Part shown: positions 15,001 to 25,000 of the stretch, piece by piece
Layout: each line of letters begins with the position of its first letter
How positions within the stretch are numbered: the stretch's first letter is position 1
Assembly (NCBI GenBank): GCA_963839515.1
Contig: CAWIVN010000020.1
Location: forward strand, 186,001 to 250,000
From: Fredericiella sp963839515
GTDB taxonomy: Bacteria > Chloroflexota > Anaerolineae > Caldilineales > Caldilineaceae
Direction of reading: 5' to 3'
Length of the DNA: 64,000 nt
Program-made: the position numbers and the translations under genes
Notes under the pieces: generated by a model
Databases searched by the model: none
What the model was told of the DNA's origin: nothing
The model's input: the letters and a program-made list of their open reading frames with translations, nothing else

Positions 15001-15759
15001 GACACAAGCAATCGCCCAAGCGAGCATATTGTTGCAGCAGGCAACGGCCACGCTGCACCACAGGCACCGGCACCGCCACCGCCACCGGCGCCGCCGGCCA
15101 CATCCTGGTCGACGCCCACGCCGGCACCTGTCGCGCCGTCTGCACCGGTTTCACCGGCCGTGCCCCCGCCTCCAGCTATCCCTGTTATGCAAGTTGCGCC
15201 CGTCATGCCAGTACAGTCCGCGCCTGTCGTCGCAGCTCAGCCGCAGCCGGCAGCCTCACCGCAGCCTGCGACAGCAGCGCACCCTGCGAGTGTATTGACA
15301 AATAACGAGGCGTTGGCCTGGGCGGGCGTATTCCAGGAGTTGCAGCGCCAGACTGCAGACGCACACATGTCATTCCTGCAGGTGGCTGAACAGTCCATGC
15401 GCAGTCTTGAGTCGATGTTGACACTCGGAGTGGGAGGCAGCCAGCCTGTTGTTGCGCCTGCTGTGAGTACGCCTGTGCCTGCACCCGCACGCACCGTGGC
15501 TCTGCCGCAAGTGCCGCCGCCCACGCCCGCACCGGCGCAGCCAACCCAGCCCCCGCCGATTCCCGCACCGCAACAGATGCTTGCACCCCAGCCACTGCCT
15601 GCACAGATGTATCAGCCCCCGGCACCGCCCACGGCAGCACCGGCCCCTGCGCAGCGGGCTGTCTTGGTTCCCACTGCCCCGCCTCCTGCCGTTTCGGCGT
15701 GCTGTACCGGCTGTTGCTGCTCCTGCAGTTGCGCCGGTAGTGGCTGCGGCTGCGGGTGA
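12028..15759 (+). CDS. pfaA: PfaA-type synthase, KS-AT part (upstream of an apparent frameshift)
   Basis: As read, 1243 residues. The ketosynthase (about 10-470) has Cys214 in DAACASS, His349 in EAHGTAT and His390 in KSQIGHTKG: a complete Claisen triad. The malonyl-type acyltransferase (about 585-915) has FLFPGQGSQYVGMG and Ser683 in GHSFGE. A Pro/Ala-rich linker (about 1000-1230) contains a helix FQELQRQTADAHMSFL. The frame then collapses into an artefactual Cys-rich tail and stops at 15759. One base later in frame the expected ACP domains begin, so the true gene is almost certainly 12028-19024 (about 2331 residues, KS-AT-ACP-ACP-ACP-KR-DH). The tail after about 15699 should not be treated as real protein. 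Confidence 0.9.
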   Translation: MSTTKENSESVAPAVAVVGISALFPGSKDVRGFWQDIMQGRDQIREIPPEYWLIEDYYDPDPSAPDKTYGKRGAFLDATPFDAMAFGVPPNVVQQTDTSQLLGLIVAQQVLEDAAGGDFAHIDKSRISVILGATGTTELVVHLGSRLQRPIWLNALRQNGIAEDEAQAICNRIADSYVPWTEASFPGLLGNVIAGRIANKFDLGGTNCVVDAACASSLSALSMGLSELYLRQSEMVIVGGVDTLNDILMYMCFSKTPALSPSGDCRPFSDRADGTILGEGLGMLALRRLEDAERDGDRIYAVIRGVGSSSDGKGTAVYAPKASGQAHALRRAYAVAGYSPRTVELLEAHGTATKAGDVAEFEGASSVFGEADGESKQWCAIGSVKSQIGHTKGAAGAASLIKAVLALHHKVLPPTIKVDRPNPNLAVEDSPFYINTQARPWVRDSTHPRRAGVSSFGFGGSNFHVTLEEYTGKRGRKDTFRPSPSELFVLGADSMAALVTAAGALTAGYDAAGDFQFLARETQRQFSAAQPLRLAVVAKDITDLRTKLDTAIAAIQREPAAPQRSPAGWYFSGSASGATTGKIAFLFPGQGSQYVGMGGDLASAFAESQAIWDHAADLEFEQGGRLQDVVFPRPVFSDDERKVLEEQLRATDWAQPAIGVASLSQLAVLARLGLHPDVTGGHSFGEVTALYAAGALDQKAFLHVARKRGELMAEAAAMFPGAMTAISHPAAEVAELLASWNTGVVIANHNAPDQVVISGIESAIEASEERLRKAGIRYQRLPVATAFHSTVVRPATAPFHAYLNHVPVHAPGLPVYANSTASVYSSVPDAVRETLADQIALPVLFAEQLEAMYAAGVRVFVEVGPGTVLTNLVKNCLGGRPHDAVAIDRKGEHGLTSLWQALAQLVVAGVPLNLAALWEDVSVGADPRTRRTPKLAVPLSGVNYAKPYPPANGAAGLAAPNPVRRESHDAVTNGSAVKQQNVSPSVNKQLNDTSNRPSEHIVAAGNGHAAPQAPAPPPPPAPPATSWSTPTPAPVAPSAPVSPAVPPPPAIPVMQVAPVMPVQSAPVVAAQPQPAASPQPATAAHPASVLTNNEALAWAGVFQELQRQTADAHMSFLQVAEQSMRSLESMLTLGVGGSQPVVAPAVSTPVPAPARTVALPQVPPPTPAPAQPTQPPPIPAPQQMLAPQPLPAQMYQPPAPPTAAPAPAQRAVLVPTAPPPAVSACCTGCCCSCSCAGSGCGCG
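15694..15706 (+). other. apparent +1 frameshift joining the two pfaA parts
   Basis: Up to the GCG at 15697-15699 the first frame reads a normal Pro/Ala linker. From GCT at 15701 the next frame reads AVPAVAAPAVAPVV and runs straight into ACP1, matching the Ala/Pro linkers before ACP2 and ACP3. Dropping the T at 15700 restores one continuous protein. There is no homopolymer or obvious slippery site here, so the cause may be a base error, a real mutation or an unrecognised recoding event. Confidence 0.75.
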
Positions 15760-18700
15760 GGACTTGCACGGCATCATGATGGAAGTGGTGACGGAGAAGA
15801 CGGGTTATCCGACGGAAATGCTCGAGTTGGGGATGGCACTGGATACGGACCTGGGTATCGACTCGATCAAACGTGTCGAGATCCTGGCCGCCATGCGCGA
15901 GCGTGTGCCTGCCCTGCCTGAGTTCGACACATCGGTCATGGCCGGGCTGCGCACCCTGGGCGAGATCGTCGCCTATATGGACGGCCAGCTGGGCGGCCAG
16001 TCCGCACCAAGCAACAAGCCTGCCGCTGCTCCGCCTCCTGCTGCCCCGGCTGCAGTTGCGCCGGTTGCTGCTGCACCTGCGGGTGAGGACTTGCACGGCA
16101 TCATGATGGAAGTGGTGACGGAGAAGACGGGTTATCCGACGGAGATGCTTGAGCCGGGGATGGCACTGGATACGGACCTGGGCATCGACTCGATCAAACG
16201 TGTCGAGATCCTGGCCGCCATGCGCGAGCGTGTGCCTGCCCTGCCCGAGTTCGACACGTCGGTCATGGCCGGGCTGCGCACCCTGGGCGAGATCGTCGCC
16301 TATATGGACGGCCAGCTGGGCGGCCAGCCCGCACCGGCACCGAGCAACAAGCCTGCTTCTGCTCCTGCTGCAGTTGCGCCGGTTTTGGCTGCGCCTGCGG
16401 GTGAGGACTTGCACGGCATCATGATGGAAGTGGTGACGGAGAAGACGGGCTATCCGACGGAGATGCTCGAGCCGGGAATGGCGCTGGACACGGACCTGGG
16501 TATCGACTCGATCAAGCGCGTCGAGATCCTGGCCGCCATGCGCGAGCGCGTGCCTGCCCTGCCCGAGTTCGACACATCGGTGATGGCCGGGCTGCGCACC
16601 CTCGGCGAGATCGTCGCCTATATGGACGGCCAGCTGTCCCCACGATCGGGCAACGGTGCGGCGCCAGCGGCGGTTACTGTGGCGTCCGCAGCGACGGATC
16701 CTCCGTATGCGGGCAGCTCATTTCCCACCTTAGATCCCATTCGCCGTTACACGCTGCAAGCCGTCGAACGTCCGTTGCCCGGCTTGACGCCGCCTTTTCT
16801 GATCGACGGCACGACGGTCTACATCACAGACGACGGGCGTGGCATCGCCCCGGCGCTGGCCGAGCGGCTGCGCGCCGCGGGCGCCACTGCGGTCGTCTGC
16901 AGCAGCGTTCCGGCCGAAGCACGATCGGTTATTTGCCTGGCTGGGTTGGCGGCTGCAGAAGGAGAAGAAGTGGCATCGGCTGTAAACGGCTCCGCCTTTG
17001 CCGCCGCAGCGGCCGTGGCCGCCGGCATGGAGGCGCAGGGTGGACTGTTTGTAACAGTGCAGGATACCGGCGGCGACTTTGGCCTGGTCTCAAATACGGG
17101 CGAACGCGCGTGGTTGGGCGGGTTGTCAGGGCTGGCCAAAACCGCTGCACAAGAATGGCCGCAGGCGGTGGTGCGCGCGCTTGATTTGGCGAGCGACCAG
17201 CCGCCAGATTTCGCAGCCGAGCGCCTGGCCGGCGAACTTCTTAACGGCGGCGCCGACCTGGAAATTGGGCTGCCGGCCGACGGCCGTCGCCTGGCGTTTC
17301 GCTCGGTTGACACGCCGGCTGCCGGTGGTTCCGCCGTGGTGGATGAGCACGCAGTGCTGGTCGTATCAGGTGGCGGGCGCGGGGTAACTGCGGCTGCCTT
17401 AATCGCCCTGGCGGAGGCCGCGCGGCCGCACATCGCCCTGCTGGGGCGCACTGTATTGGAGCGGGAACCGGAAGCCTTGTCGGGCATCTATGACGATGCC
17501 GGACTAAAAAAGGCGCTGCTTGCCGCAGCCCAGGCCCAGGGCAAGCGCTTGTCGCCCAAGGAACTTGGCGCGGCAGCCGACCGCATCCAGGCCGTACGTG
17601 AGATTCGCAGCACGCTCTTGGCATTGACTGCGGCGGGCGCACAGGCCATGTACCTGTCGTGCGACGTGGGCGACGCCGCTGCGACGGCGCGCGCGCTGGA
17701 GACTGTGCGGGCGCAATGGGGACCGATCACGGGCATCGTGCATGGGGCCGGCGTGCTGGCCGACAAGCGGCTGGCCGAAAAGACGCCCGAGGATTTTCGC
17801 CGCGTATTTGGGGCAAAGGTGGACGGCCTGCGTTCGCTGCTGGCAGCTGCACAGGGTGATCCATTGGGCGTCATCTGCCTGTTCTCGTCTGTGGCAGCGC
17901 GCACGGGCAATGCCGGCCAAGCCGACTATGCCATGGCCAACGAGGTGCTCAACCGCGTGGCCCAGGTCGAGGCCAAGCGCCGTCCGAACTGCGTGGTCAA
18001 GAGCATCGGCTGGGGGCCATGGGCGGGCGGCATGGTAACGCCAAACCTCAAGGCCAAGTTCGACGAACTGGGCGTACCGCTGATCCCGCTCGCCACCGGC
18101 GCAGCCGCGTTTGTGGCCGAACTGCAAACCGCCGCACGCGACGAAATCGAAGTTGTGGTCGGAGGTATGCCGCAGGCGGCCCCACTGCTCGACGTGGGGG
18201 TGGCGCCGGCCGCCCGCCCTTTCGTATGTGACGTGGCGGTAAGCGCCGCCACGTATCCGTATCTTGCCAGCCACCAGTTTAACGGCGTCGTCGTGCTGCC
18301 GCTGGTGCTGGTGCAAGAGTGGTTCCTGCGCGCCGCCTCGGCAGCCGGTATCGCCGGTCCTGGCGTGTCGCTGCAGAAGGTGCGCGTGCGCAAGGGCCTG
18401 CCGCTGCCCGATTTTGCGGAGAGGTCCACGCGGCTGCGGGTGTGCTGCGAACCGGGCGCTAAACCGAACACGTGCAAGCTGGCGCTGTATGATGCCGAAG
18501 GGACAGTGCGCTTTGTCGCCGAGGCGGCTGCGCCTGGCCCTCTGCAACCCTCTTTGCCTCCTGAGGTCGACTGGCCGGCAAGCGGGCGAACGGGCAGCTC
18601 GCTGTATGGCAGCGAATTGTTCCACGGCCCCGATTTTGCTGCGCTGCAGTCGGTCGAGCAACTGGGTGACACAGGGGCAGCTGCCACGCTGGTGGGCAGC

Positions 18701-19024
18701 CGCATGCTCGGTTGGTGCGGCGATAGCTGGCGTTCGGACCCGGCGCTGATCGACGGTGCGCTGCAACTGGCACGCGTGTGGGGGTATGCCAACCTCCACC
18801 AGTTGACCTTGCCCACGGCCTGCGAACGTGTGATCGTGTGGCATCCCGGTCTCCTGGCGTCTGCGCCGCTGCGCTGCATCGTACAAGGCAAGCTCATTGG
18901 CCAGTCCGGTACACGCAGCAACCTTTGGCTGGTTGACACCGCCAGCGGTGCAGTGGCCGTCGAAATTCAGGGCCTGGAAATGTACGTGTCCAGCGAGGCT
19001 CCACTGCGGGGAAGCGAGCGTTAG
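15701..19024 (+). CDS. pfaA: PfaA-type synthase, ACPx3-KR-DH part (downstream of the frameshift)
   Basis: About 1107 residues continue the KS-AT protein after the frameshift. They hold three tandem acyl carrier proteins, each with the phosphopantetheine serine in LGIDSIKRVEIL (codons at 15863, 16190 and 16508). A ketoreductase follows (about 17350-18170), with VVSGGGRGVTAAAL for NADPH, HGAGVLADKRL, LFSSVAARTGNAGQADYAMAN (Ser/Tyr) and the Asn-containing helix. The C-terminal region (about 18225-18990) is a PKS-type dehydratase-like double hotdog: YPYLASHQFNGVVVLPLVLV and SELFHGPDFAALQ. No good independent start with a ribosome site precedes ACP1, supporting a single original gene. It stops at 19024, and the next ATG begins at 19025 with no gap. 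Confidence 0.85.
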   Translation, partial: AVPAVAAPAVAPVVAAAAGEDLHGIMMEVVTEKTGYPTEMLELGMALDTDLGIDSIKRVEILAAMRERVPALPEFDTSVMAGLRTLGEIVAYMDGQLGGQSAPSNKPAAAPPPAAPAAVAPVAAAPAGEDLHGIMMEVVTEKTGYPTEMLEPGMALDTDLGIDSIKRVEILAAMRERVPALPEFDTSVMAGLRTLGEIVAYMDGQLGGQPAPAPSNKPASAPAAVAPVLAAPAGEDLHGIMMEVVTEKTGYPTEMLEPGMALDTDLGIDSIKRVEILAAMRERVPALPEFDTSVMAGLRTLGEIVAYMDGQLSPRSGNGAAPAAVTVASAATDPPYAGSSFPTLDPIRRYTLQAVERPLPGLTPPFLIDGTTVYITDDGRGIAPALAERLRAAGATAVVCSSVPAEARSVICLAGLAAAEGEEVASAVNGSAFAAAAAVAAGMEAQGGLFVTVQDTGGDFGLVSNTGERAWLGGLSGLAKTAAQEWPQAVVRALDLASDQPPDFAAERLAGELLNGGADLEIGLPADGRRLAFRSVDTPAAGGSAVVDEHAVLVVSGGGRGVTAAALIALAEAARPHIALLGRTVLEREPEALSGIYDDAGLKKALLAAAQAQGKRLSPKELGAAADRIQAVREIRSTLLALTAAGAQAMYLSCDVGDAAATARALETVRAQWGPITGIVHGAGVLADKRLAEKTPEDFRRVFGAKVDGLRSLLAAAQGDPLGVICLFSSVAARTGNAGQADYAMANEVLNRVAQVEAKRRPNCVVKSIGWGPWAGGMVTPNLKAKFDELGVPLIPLATGAAAFVAELQTAARDEIEVVVGGMPQAAPLLDVGVAPAARPFVCDVAVSAATYPYLASHQFNGVVVLPLVLVQEWFLRAASAAGIAGPGVSLQKVRVRKGLPLPDFAERSTRLRVCCEPGAKPNTCKLALYDAEGTVRFVAEAAAPGPLQPSLPPEVDWPASGRTGSSLYGSELFHGPDFAALQSVEQLGDTGAAATLVGSRMLGWCGDSWRSDPALIDGALQLARVWGYANLHQLTLPTACERVIVWHPGLLASAPLRCIVQGKLIGQSGTRSNLWLVDTASGAVAVEIQGLEMYVSSEAPLRGSER
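15758..16635 (+). repeat. three near-identical tandem ACP-coding repeats
   Basis: The repeats begin at 15758, 16085 and 16403 (GAGGACTTGCACGGCATCAT), giving periods of 327 and 318 bp. Each has about 230 bases of ACP plus a variable Ala/Pro linker. The ACP portions are almost identical even at third codon positions, with only scattered differences. This implies recent duplication or ongoing gene conversion. ACP1 differs from the others by Leu for Pro in EMLELGMAL. Confidence 0.9.
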
Positions 19025-22000
19025 ATGTTGTTTGAACCGATTGCTATCGTCGGCCAGTCTTGCATTCTGCCCGGCGCGCTCGACCCTGAGGAGTTGTGGA
19101 AACTGGTGCTGGCTGGGCAGGACAGGGTTTCGTCCGCGCCCGCAGGGTATTGGCGGCTGGACAGGGATGCCATTCTCACGTCCGCTGACGGCAAGACCAA
19201 GGACCGGACCTGGTCAGATCGCGGCGGCTATGTCAAGGGGTTCGCCGAACGCTTTGATGCGAGTGGCTTCTTGCTGCCGGTGGACGAAGTTAAGCAGCTC
19301 GATGTCGGCATGCAGTGGGTGCTGCACGGTGTGCGCGAGGCGTTGGCCGGCGCAGGGTTGGCCGTGCCGCTCCCGGCCGCTGGACCCAGGACCGGCTTAG
19401 TATTGGGCAACCTTTCCTACCCGACGCCTGGAATGGTCGAATTTGCCGAGGCGACCTGGTTTGGCGCGCAACCGGCGGGCGTGCCGCGACCGCCACACGA
19501 CGCTGATGCGCCTGGCGCATCAGCCGTCAACCGGTTTTCCTCAGGGATGCCGGCGCACCTGGCGGCGCTTGCGCTCAACCTGCGCGGCGGCGCCTTTGCG
19601 TTGGATGCCGCCTGTGCCTCTTCGCTGTATGCCATCAAGCTCGCCTGCGACCGGCTGCAAGATGGCCGCTGCGATGTCATGGTGGCAGGTGCGGTCAATC
19701 GCACCGACGACCTATTTATTCACATAGGCTTTTGCGCACTGCAGGCCATGAGCCGCCGCGGCGAGAGCCGGCCCTTTGCGGCCGATGCCGATGGGTTGGT
19801 GCCGGCCGAGGGCGCGGCCTTCGTCGTCCTCAAACGCCTGGCGGATGCTGTAGCCGACGGCGACGACATACTTGGAGTGATCCGCGGTATCGGCCTATCC
19901 AATGACGGCAATGCAGGAGGTTTCCTCTCGCCCTCGGCGGAAGGCCAGGTGCGCGCCATGCGCGCTGCCTACGCTGTGGCCGGGCTGTCGCCGGCCGACA
20001 TTTCCCTGCTCGAATGCCATGCTACCGGTACCCCTGTCGGCGATGCCACCGAACTGCTTTCGGCAGGTCAACTGTTTGGCGAATGCGCTGGCTTGCCGAT
20101 CGGGTCGCTCAAGGCCAACCTGGGACACCTGATCACCGCCGCGGGGGCCGCCGGACTCATCAAGCTGCTGGCGGCGCTGCGCACAGGGATTCGACCACCA
20201 TCGCGTCCTGTGGCCGTACCTATAGCAGCACTGGCGGATTCGCCATTTCGCCTGCTGCAGGCGCCCGAGGCCTGGCCCCGCCAACCGGGCGTCCCGCGCC
20301 GTGCTGCGTTAAGTGCGTTCGGTTTCGGCGGCAACAACGCCCACCTGATTGTGGAGGAGTGGGTTTCGGGAACAGCGCCTGCAGTCCCGCAGCCGTCCCG
20401 GAGTAGCGACGAGTACGCAGTGCGAAACGACGCCATTGCCGTTGTCGACATCGAGGTGACGGCCGGACCATACACCGGTGTACAGGCTTTCATACAGGCG
20501 CTGCTTACGGGCAGCAGCGGCAGCCACACCGGGACGATCGATTTGGCCGTAACCGGCCTGCGCTTCCCGCCCAAGGACCTGCAGCAGACACTGCCCCAGC
20601 AACTTCTGGTGCTGGACGTGGCACGACGGCTAGCGGCCCGCCATCCTGGCCTGCCGGCCGAGGCCACGACGGTGCTGGTGGGTATGGGCTGCGATCCGGA
20701 GATTGCCCGCTATTCGCTGCGCTGGCGGCTGGACGAATGGGCCAGGCATTGGGCGGCAGCAGGGGAGCCGGTGACGGCGGAGTGGGTCGAGGCGGCGCGT
20801 GCGGCGCTGATTCCGGGCTTGGAAGCTGCTGGCGTCGTGGGCACTATGCCCAACATCCCGGCCAACCGCATCAATGCGCAGTTGAACTACAGCGGTCCCA
20901 GCTACACGGTCGCAAGCGAAGAGCTTTCGGGGCTGCGGGCGCTTGAAATTGCCGTCGATGCGCTGCGGCGTGGCGAGATCGATGCCGCCTTGGTGGGGGC
21001 CGTCGACTTGTCGGTAGAGCCGGTGCATGGTGCGGCGGCTGCCGAGTTACTGGCCGTTGGGCGCCAACAGCCGGGAGACGCGGCCGTCATGCTGCTGCTC
21101 AAGCGTGCGGCAGATGTCGCACGCGATGGGGAACGCATCGTGGCGTTGATCGAGACGGCACCGGGCCAGGACACTCGCCCCGACGCGCAGCGGCTTGGAT
21201 TGGGCCTGGCGCCGGAGTATACGGCGCTGACGGCGCAGTTTGGTCACGCGCATGCTGCGTCGGGATTGCTGCATGTGGCGGCGGCGGCGCTGTGCGTCGA
21301 ACATGGCCTGCGCCCCTCCTCGAGCGGGCCGGCCGTACCCTGGTTGGCGGCCAGCCCGCGCACCGCGCGCGTGCAGGTCGATGCCTTAGGCGGACAGTCG
21401 GCCGGTGTGACGCTTACGAGCGCAAGAACCGCCACGCCAGCGGCCGCGGTCGCGCCTGCTGCCCAGGTGTACGTGTTTTCGGGTGAAGATACTGCCGCTG
21501 TCGTCGCTGCCCTGGCGCGCAGCGAGCAATCCCACCAAGGGCCGGCGCGGCTGGCGTTTGTGGCTACGGCGGACACCTTTGGGGGCCAGGTGCAGGCTGC
21601 CGGCGAGTTACTGGCACGTAGGCAGTTAACCGGTACCAGTGTGCAGGTGCTGGGTAAAGGCATTTATTGGTCGTCTGCCCCGATGGCAGGGGAGCTCGGT
21701 TTTGTGTTTACCCCGGCGGCGGCGGCGTATGGTGGCATGGGACGCGAGTTGTTGCTGGCCTTCCCGGCCTTGGCCGACGCGGTCGTGCAGAAGTTTCCCT
21801 GCCTGGCCCGTACGCAAGCCTGGCTGGACCCGGCATGCGCGCCCAGCGATCCGTTTGCCGTACTGCAGGGGTGTGCGCTCCTGTCGCAGGCGCACGCTAT
21901 CCTGACGCAAGAGGTGTTGGGGCTGCGCCCGGCGGCGCTGCTCGGCGTTTCGTCGGGTGAGACCAACAGCCTGTTTGCCTCGGGAGCGTGGCATGACATG

Positions 22001-25000
22001 GACGCCATGTTTGCCGAGATCGACCGGTCCGGCATGTACAGCCGCGAGATTGCCGGCGAGTATCGCGCGGCGGCGCGCGCCTGGCGGGACCAGGCAGTGG
22101 GCCCAATCGAGTGGGCGGGCTGGCGCGTGCTGGCGCCTGTGGCCGAGGTGCAGGCAGCGCTGCAGGGCGAGCCCTTTGCCAGCCTGACGATGATCAACGC
22201 CCCTGCCGACTGTCTCGTGGCCGGGCAAGCCGATGCCTGCCGCCGGGTTGTGGACAAAATCGGCCGCAGCCGCTGCGTGCAGAATGAGGGCGAGATCATC
22301 GCCCATCACCCGGTGTTGCGGAGTTGGGAAGACGAGTGGCGGGCAATACACAGCCGGGAAACGCACCCTGTGCCTGGCGTGCGTTTCTATGCAAACGCGC
22401 GGGGCGGAGCGTATACGCCCACGCGGGAAAGCGCTGCCACCGCCCTCACCGACCAGGCAACGGCCGGCGTGGACTTCCGCCGTGTCGTGGAGGCCGCCTA
22501 CGCTGACGGTGTGCGCATCTTTGTCGAGCACGGGCCGCGCAATGTGTGCAGCGGCTGGATCCGCAGCATCCTGGGCGAACGCGAGCACCTGGTGGTGGCG
22601 TTGGACCGGCCGCAGAACGGCGTCGACCAATTGTTGGACGGTGTGGCCCAGCTTGCCGCTGCCGGCGTAGCCATGGATTGCGCTGCGCTCAACCGCGAGT
22701 TAGGGGCCGCGGTCGTACAACCCTCCCTTCTCGGCGCATCACAGCGCACTTTGTCTTTCCCGGCGCACTATCCGCCGGTGACTTTGCCGCCGCTGCCGGC
22801 GGCCAGAAAGCCAACCACGATGTCTGTTACCTACCAACACATGGCGCCACCGCCAGCTTTACCCCCTGTCGTGGCTCTGCCACAAGCGACAGAAGTTGCC
22901 ATGCCGCCCAAGAACGGGTCAAGCATAACTTCTGCGGGCCGCGTCGAGCTTGCAGTGGCTAGAGTTGAGAGAGAGACAGATGTTATTGTTGGAAATGCGC
23001 CTGAAATTACTGTAGAAGTTGCCGACGAGATTGCCGAAAAATATTCCATGGCTGTCGAGGCCGGAGCTGCCGAACCTTTTGCACTGGAAGCAATACAGGA
23101 CCCTGTACCCACGGCCGCAGTGCAGCTACTGGGCGAGCAGTTGCTGGCTTTTCATGCCACTGTAGCAGCCGCGCACCAGAAGTTTTTAGCACAGCAGGCG
23201 CGGGCCATGAATCGACTGGTGGAACTGCGCAGCTTGGTCGGCCAACCCGCAGCGCCGACCATGGCTGCGGCAGCCTTGCCGCCGGCGCCCGTGGCAAAAC
23301 CCGCGCAGCTAACCCCACCTGCTGCTGCGCTGCCTGCCACTGCGCCTGCACCGCTCGTCCCGCTGGCGCCCGTTGCCCCGCCCGCATCCACGGCAACCAG
23401 TGTGCCTGCGCCACAGGCTGCTGCGCCGCGGCCTGCGCCTATGCCGGCGTCTATGCCGGCCGCCATGCCGTTGGCCAAGGGGCCTGCAGTTCTGGCGCCA
23501 CAGATGCCTGCGCCCGTGCGCCGCGCGCCGCGTGCGTTGGTTGACTATCCTGGTCCAAAGCTGGATCGCCGCCAACTCGAACATGTTGCCTCTGGCAAGA
23601 TTTCAGAGGTGCTGGGGCCGATCTTTGCACGCCAGGATGAGTTTGTGCGCCAGGTGCGCATGCCCATGCCGCCGCTGCTGCTGGCCGACCGGGTGCTGGG
23701 CATCGACGCCGAGGCAGGAGCGGTCGGTCAGAAGGGCGTGATCTGGACCGAAACTGATGTGCTGCCGGATGCTTGGTACTTGCATGCCGGACGTATGCCG
23801 GCAGGCGTTCTGATCGAGGCTGGGCAGGCCGACCTGCTGCTGGTGTCATACCTGGGGGCAGACTTTGTCAACAAGGGTGAGCGCGTTTACCGCCTGCTGG
23901 GGTGCGAGGCAACCTTTCACGCCCCGCTGCCCTCGGTAGGCGACACGCTGCACTACGAGATCCATCTGGACGGTTATGCCCAGCAGGGGCCCGTACGCCT
24001 GTTCTTCTTCCACTATGACTGCTACCGCGGCGACGAACGCATTTTTTCTGTACGACACGGCCAGGCAGGTTTCTTTACCGACCAGGAACTGGCCAACTCA
24101 AACGGTGTAATCTGGGACCCGCACACGGCCGACCATGCCGGCGATGCCCGCGTCGACCCGCCCGCGGTGGCGTGCGAACGCAGCAGTTTTAGCGCCGCAC
24201 AGGTCACTGCCTTCTCAGAAGGCCGTGTGGTGGAGTGTTTTGGTGACGCTTTTGCGGCCGCACAGGTACATGTGCGCACGCCGACCATCGCGCGCGGGCG
24301 CATGCTGTTGTTTGACGATGTGGTGGAGTTTGCATCTAGAGGCGGACCGTGGGGGCGTGGCTATCTGCGCGCCGAGGACCACATTCACCCCGACGAGTGG
24401 TTCTTTGCCGGGCACTTCAAGAATGACCCGTGCATGCCGGGTACGATGATGCTGGAGGGCTGCCTGCAGACGATGGCCTTCTACATGGCGGGCCTTGGCT
24501 ACACGTTGAACCGCGACGGCTGGCGGTTTGAGCCGGCGCAAGAGGAAATGTACAAGCTGATCTGCCGCGGCCAGGTCACGCCCGCCGCTAAGACCGTGGT
24601 CTACGAGGTGTTTGTCGAAGAAGTGATCGACGGCCCGGTCCCCACGCTGTACGCCGACCTGCTGTGCACGGTGGATGGGCTGGCAGCCTTCTACTGCCGG
24701 CGCATGGGGCTGCGCCTGGTGCCCGCCTTCCCGCTGGAAAGCCGTACGGCGCTGCTGGCTGGGCCGGAACTGGCAGACCCGGATCCGGGCCGGGCGGCGC
24801 AGACATTAGGCCACACCTATAATGCCCGCTCGATTGCCGCCTGCGCCTGGGGCGCGCCGTCGGCGGCATTTGGGGAGCGTTTCGCGCGCTTTGATGGCCC
24901 GCAGCGCTGCCCACGCCTGCCGGGGCCGCCGTACCTGTTTATGACGCGCGTCACGCAGGTGGACCCACCCGCCACTGCGCCGGCTGGGGCGCCCGTCGCG

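Noticed and set aside
15700..15759. Cys-rich C-terminus (CCTGCCCSCSC-like) of the KS-AT frame, resembling a metallothionein or peptide tail
   Set aside because: It is produced by reading the Ala/Pro linker out of frame; the neighbouring frame gives a normal linker leading into ACP1.
15203..16414. Long minus-strand open frame opposite the ACP array (403 residues, repetitive)
   Set aside because: It mirrors the triplicated ACP DNA; composition is Arg/His/Gln-rich nonsense with no family features, and it lies fully opposite a certain coding region.
15758..16635. Tandem repeat considered as a CRISPR-like or satellite array
   Set aside because: Unit length near 320 bp, in frame, each encoding a complete ACP with its serine; it is protein-domain duplication.
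17504..18886. 460-residue minus-strand open frame opposite the KR-DH region
   Set aside because: High GC leaves antisense frames open; no ribosome site, no recognisable domain, and the plus strand is clearly coding.
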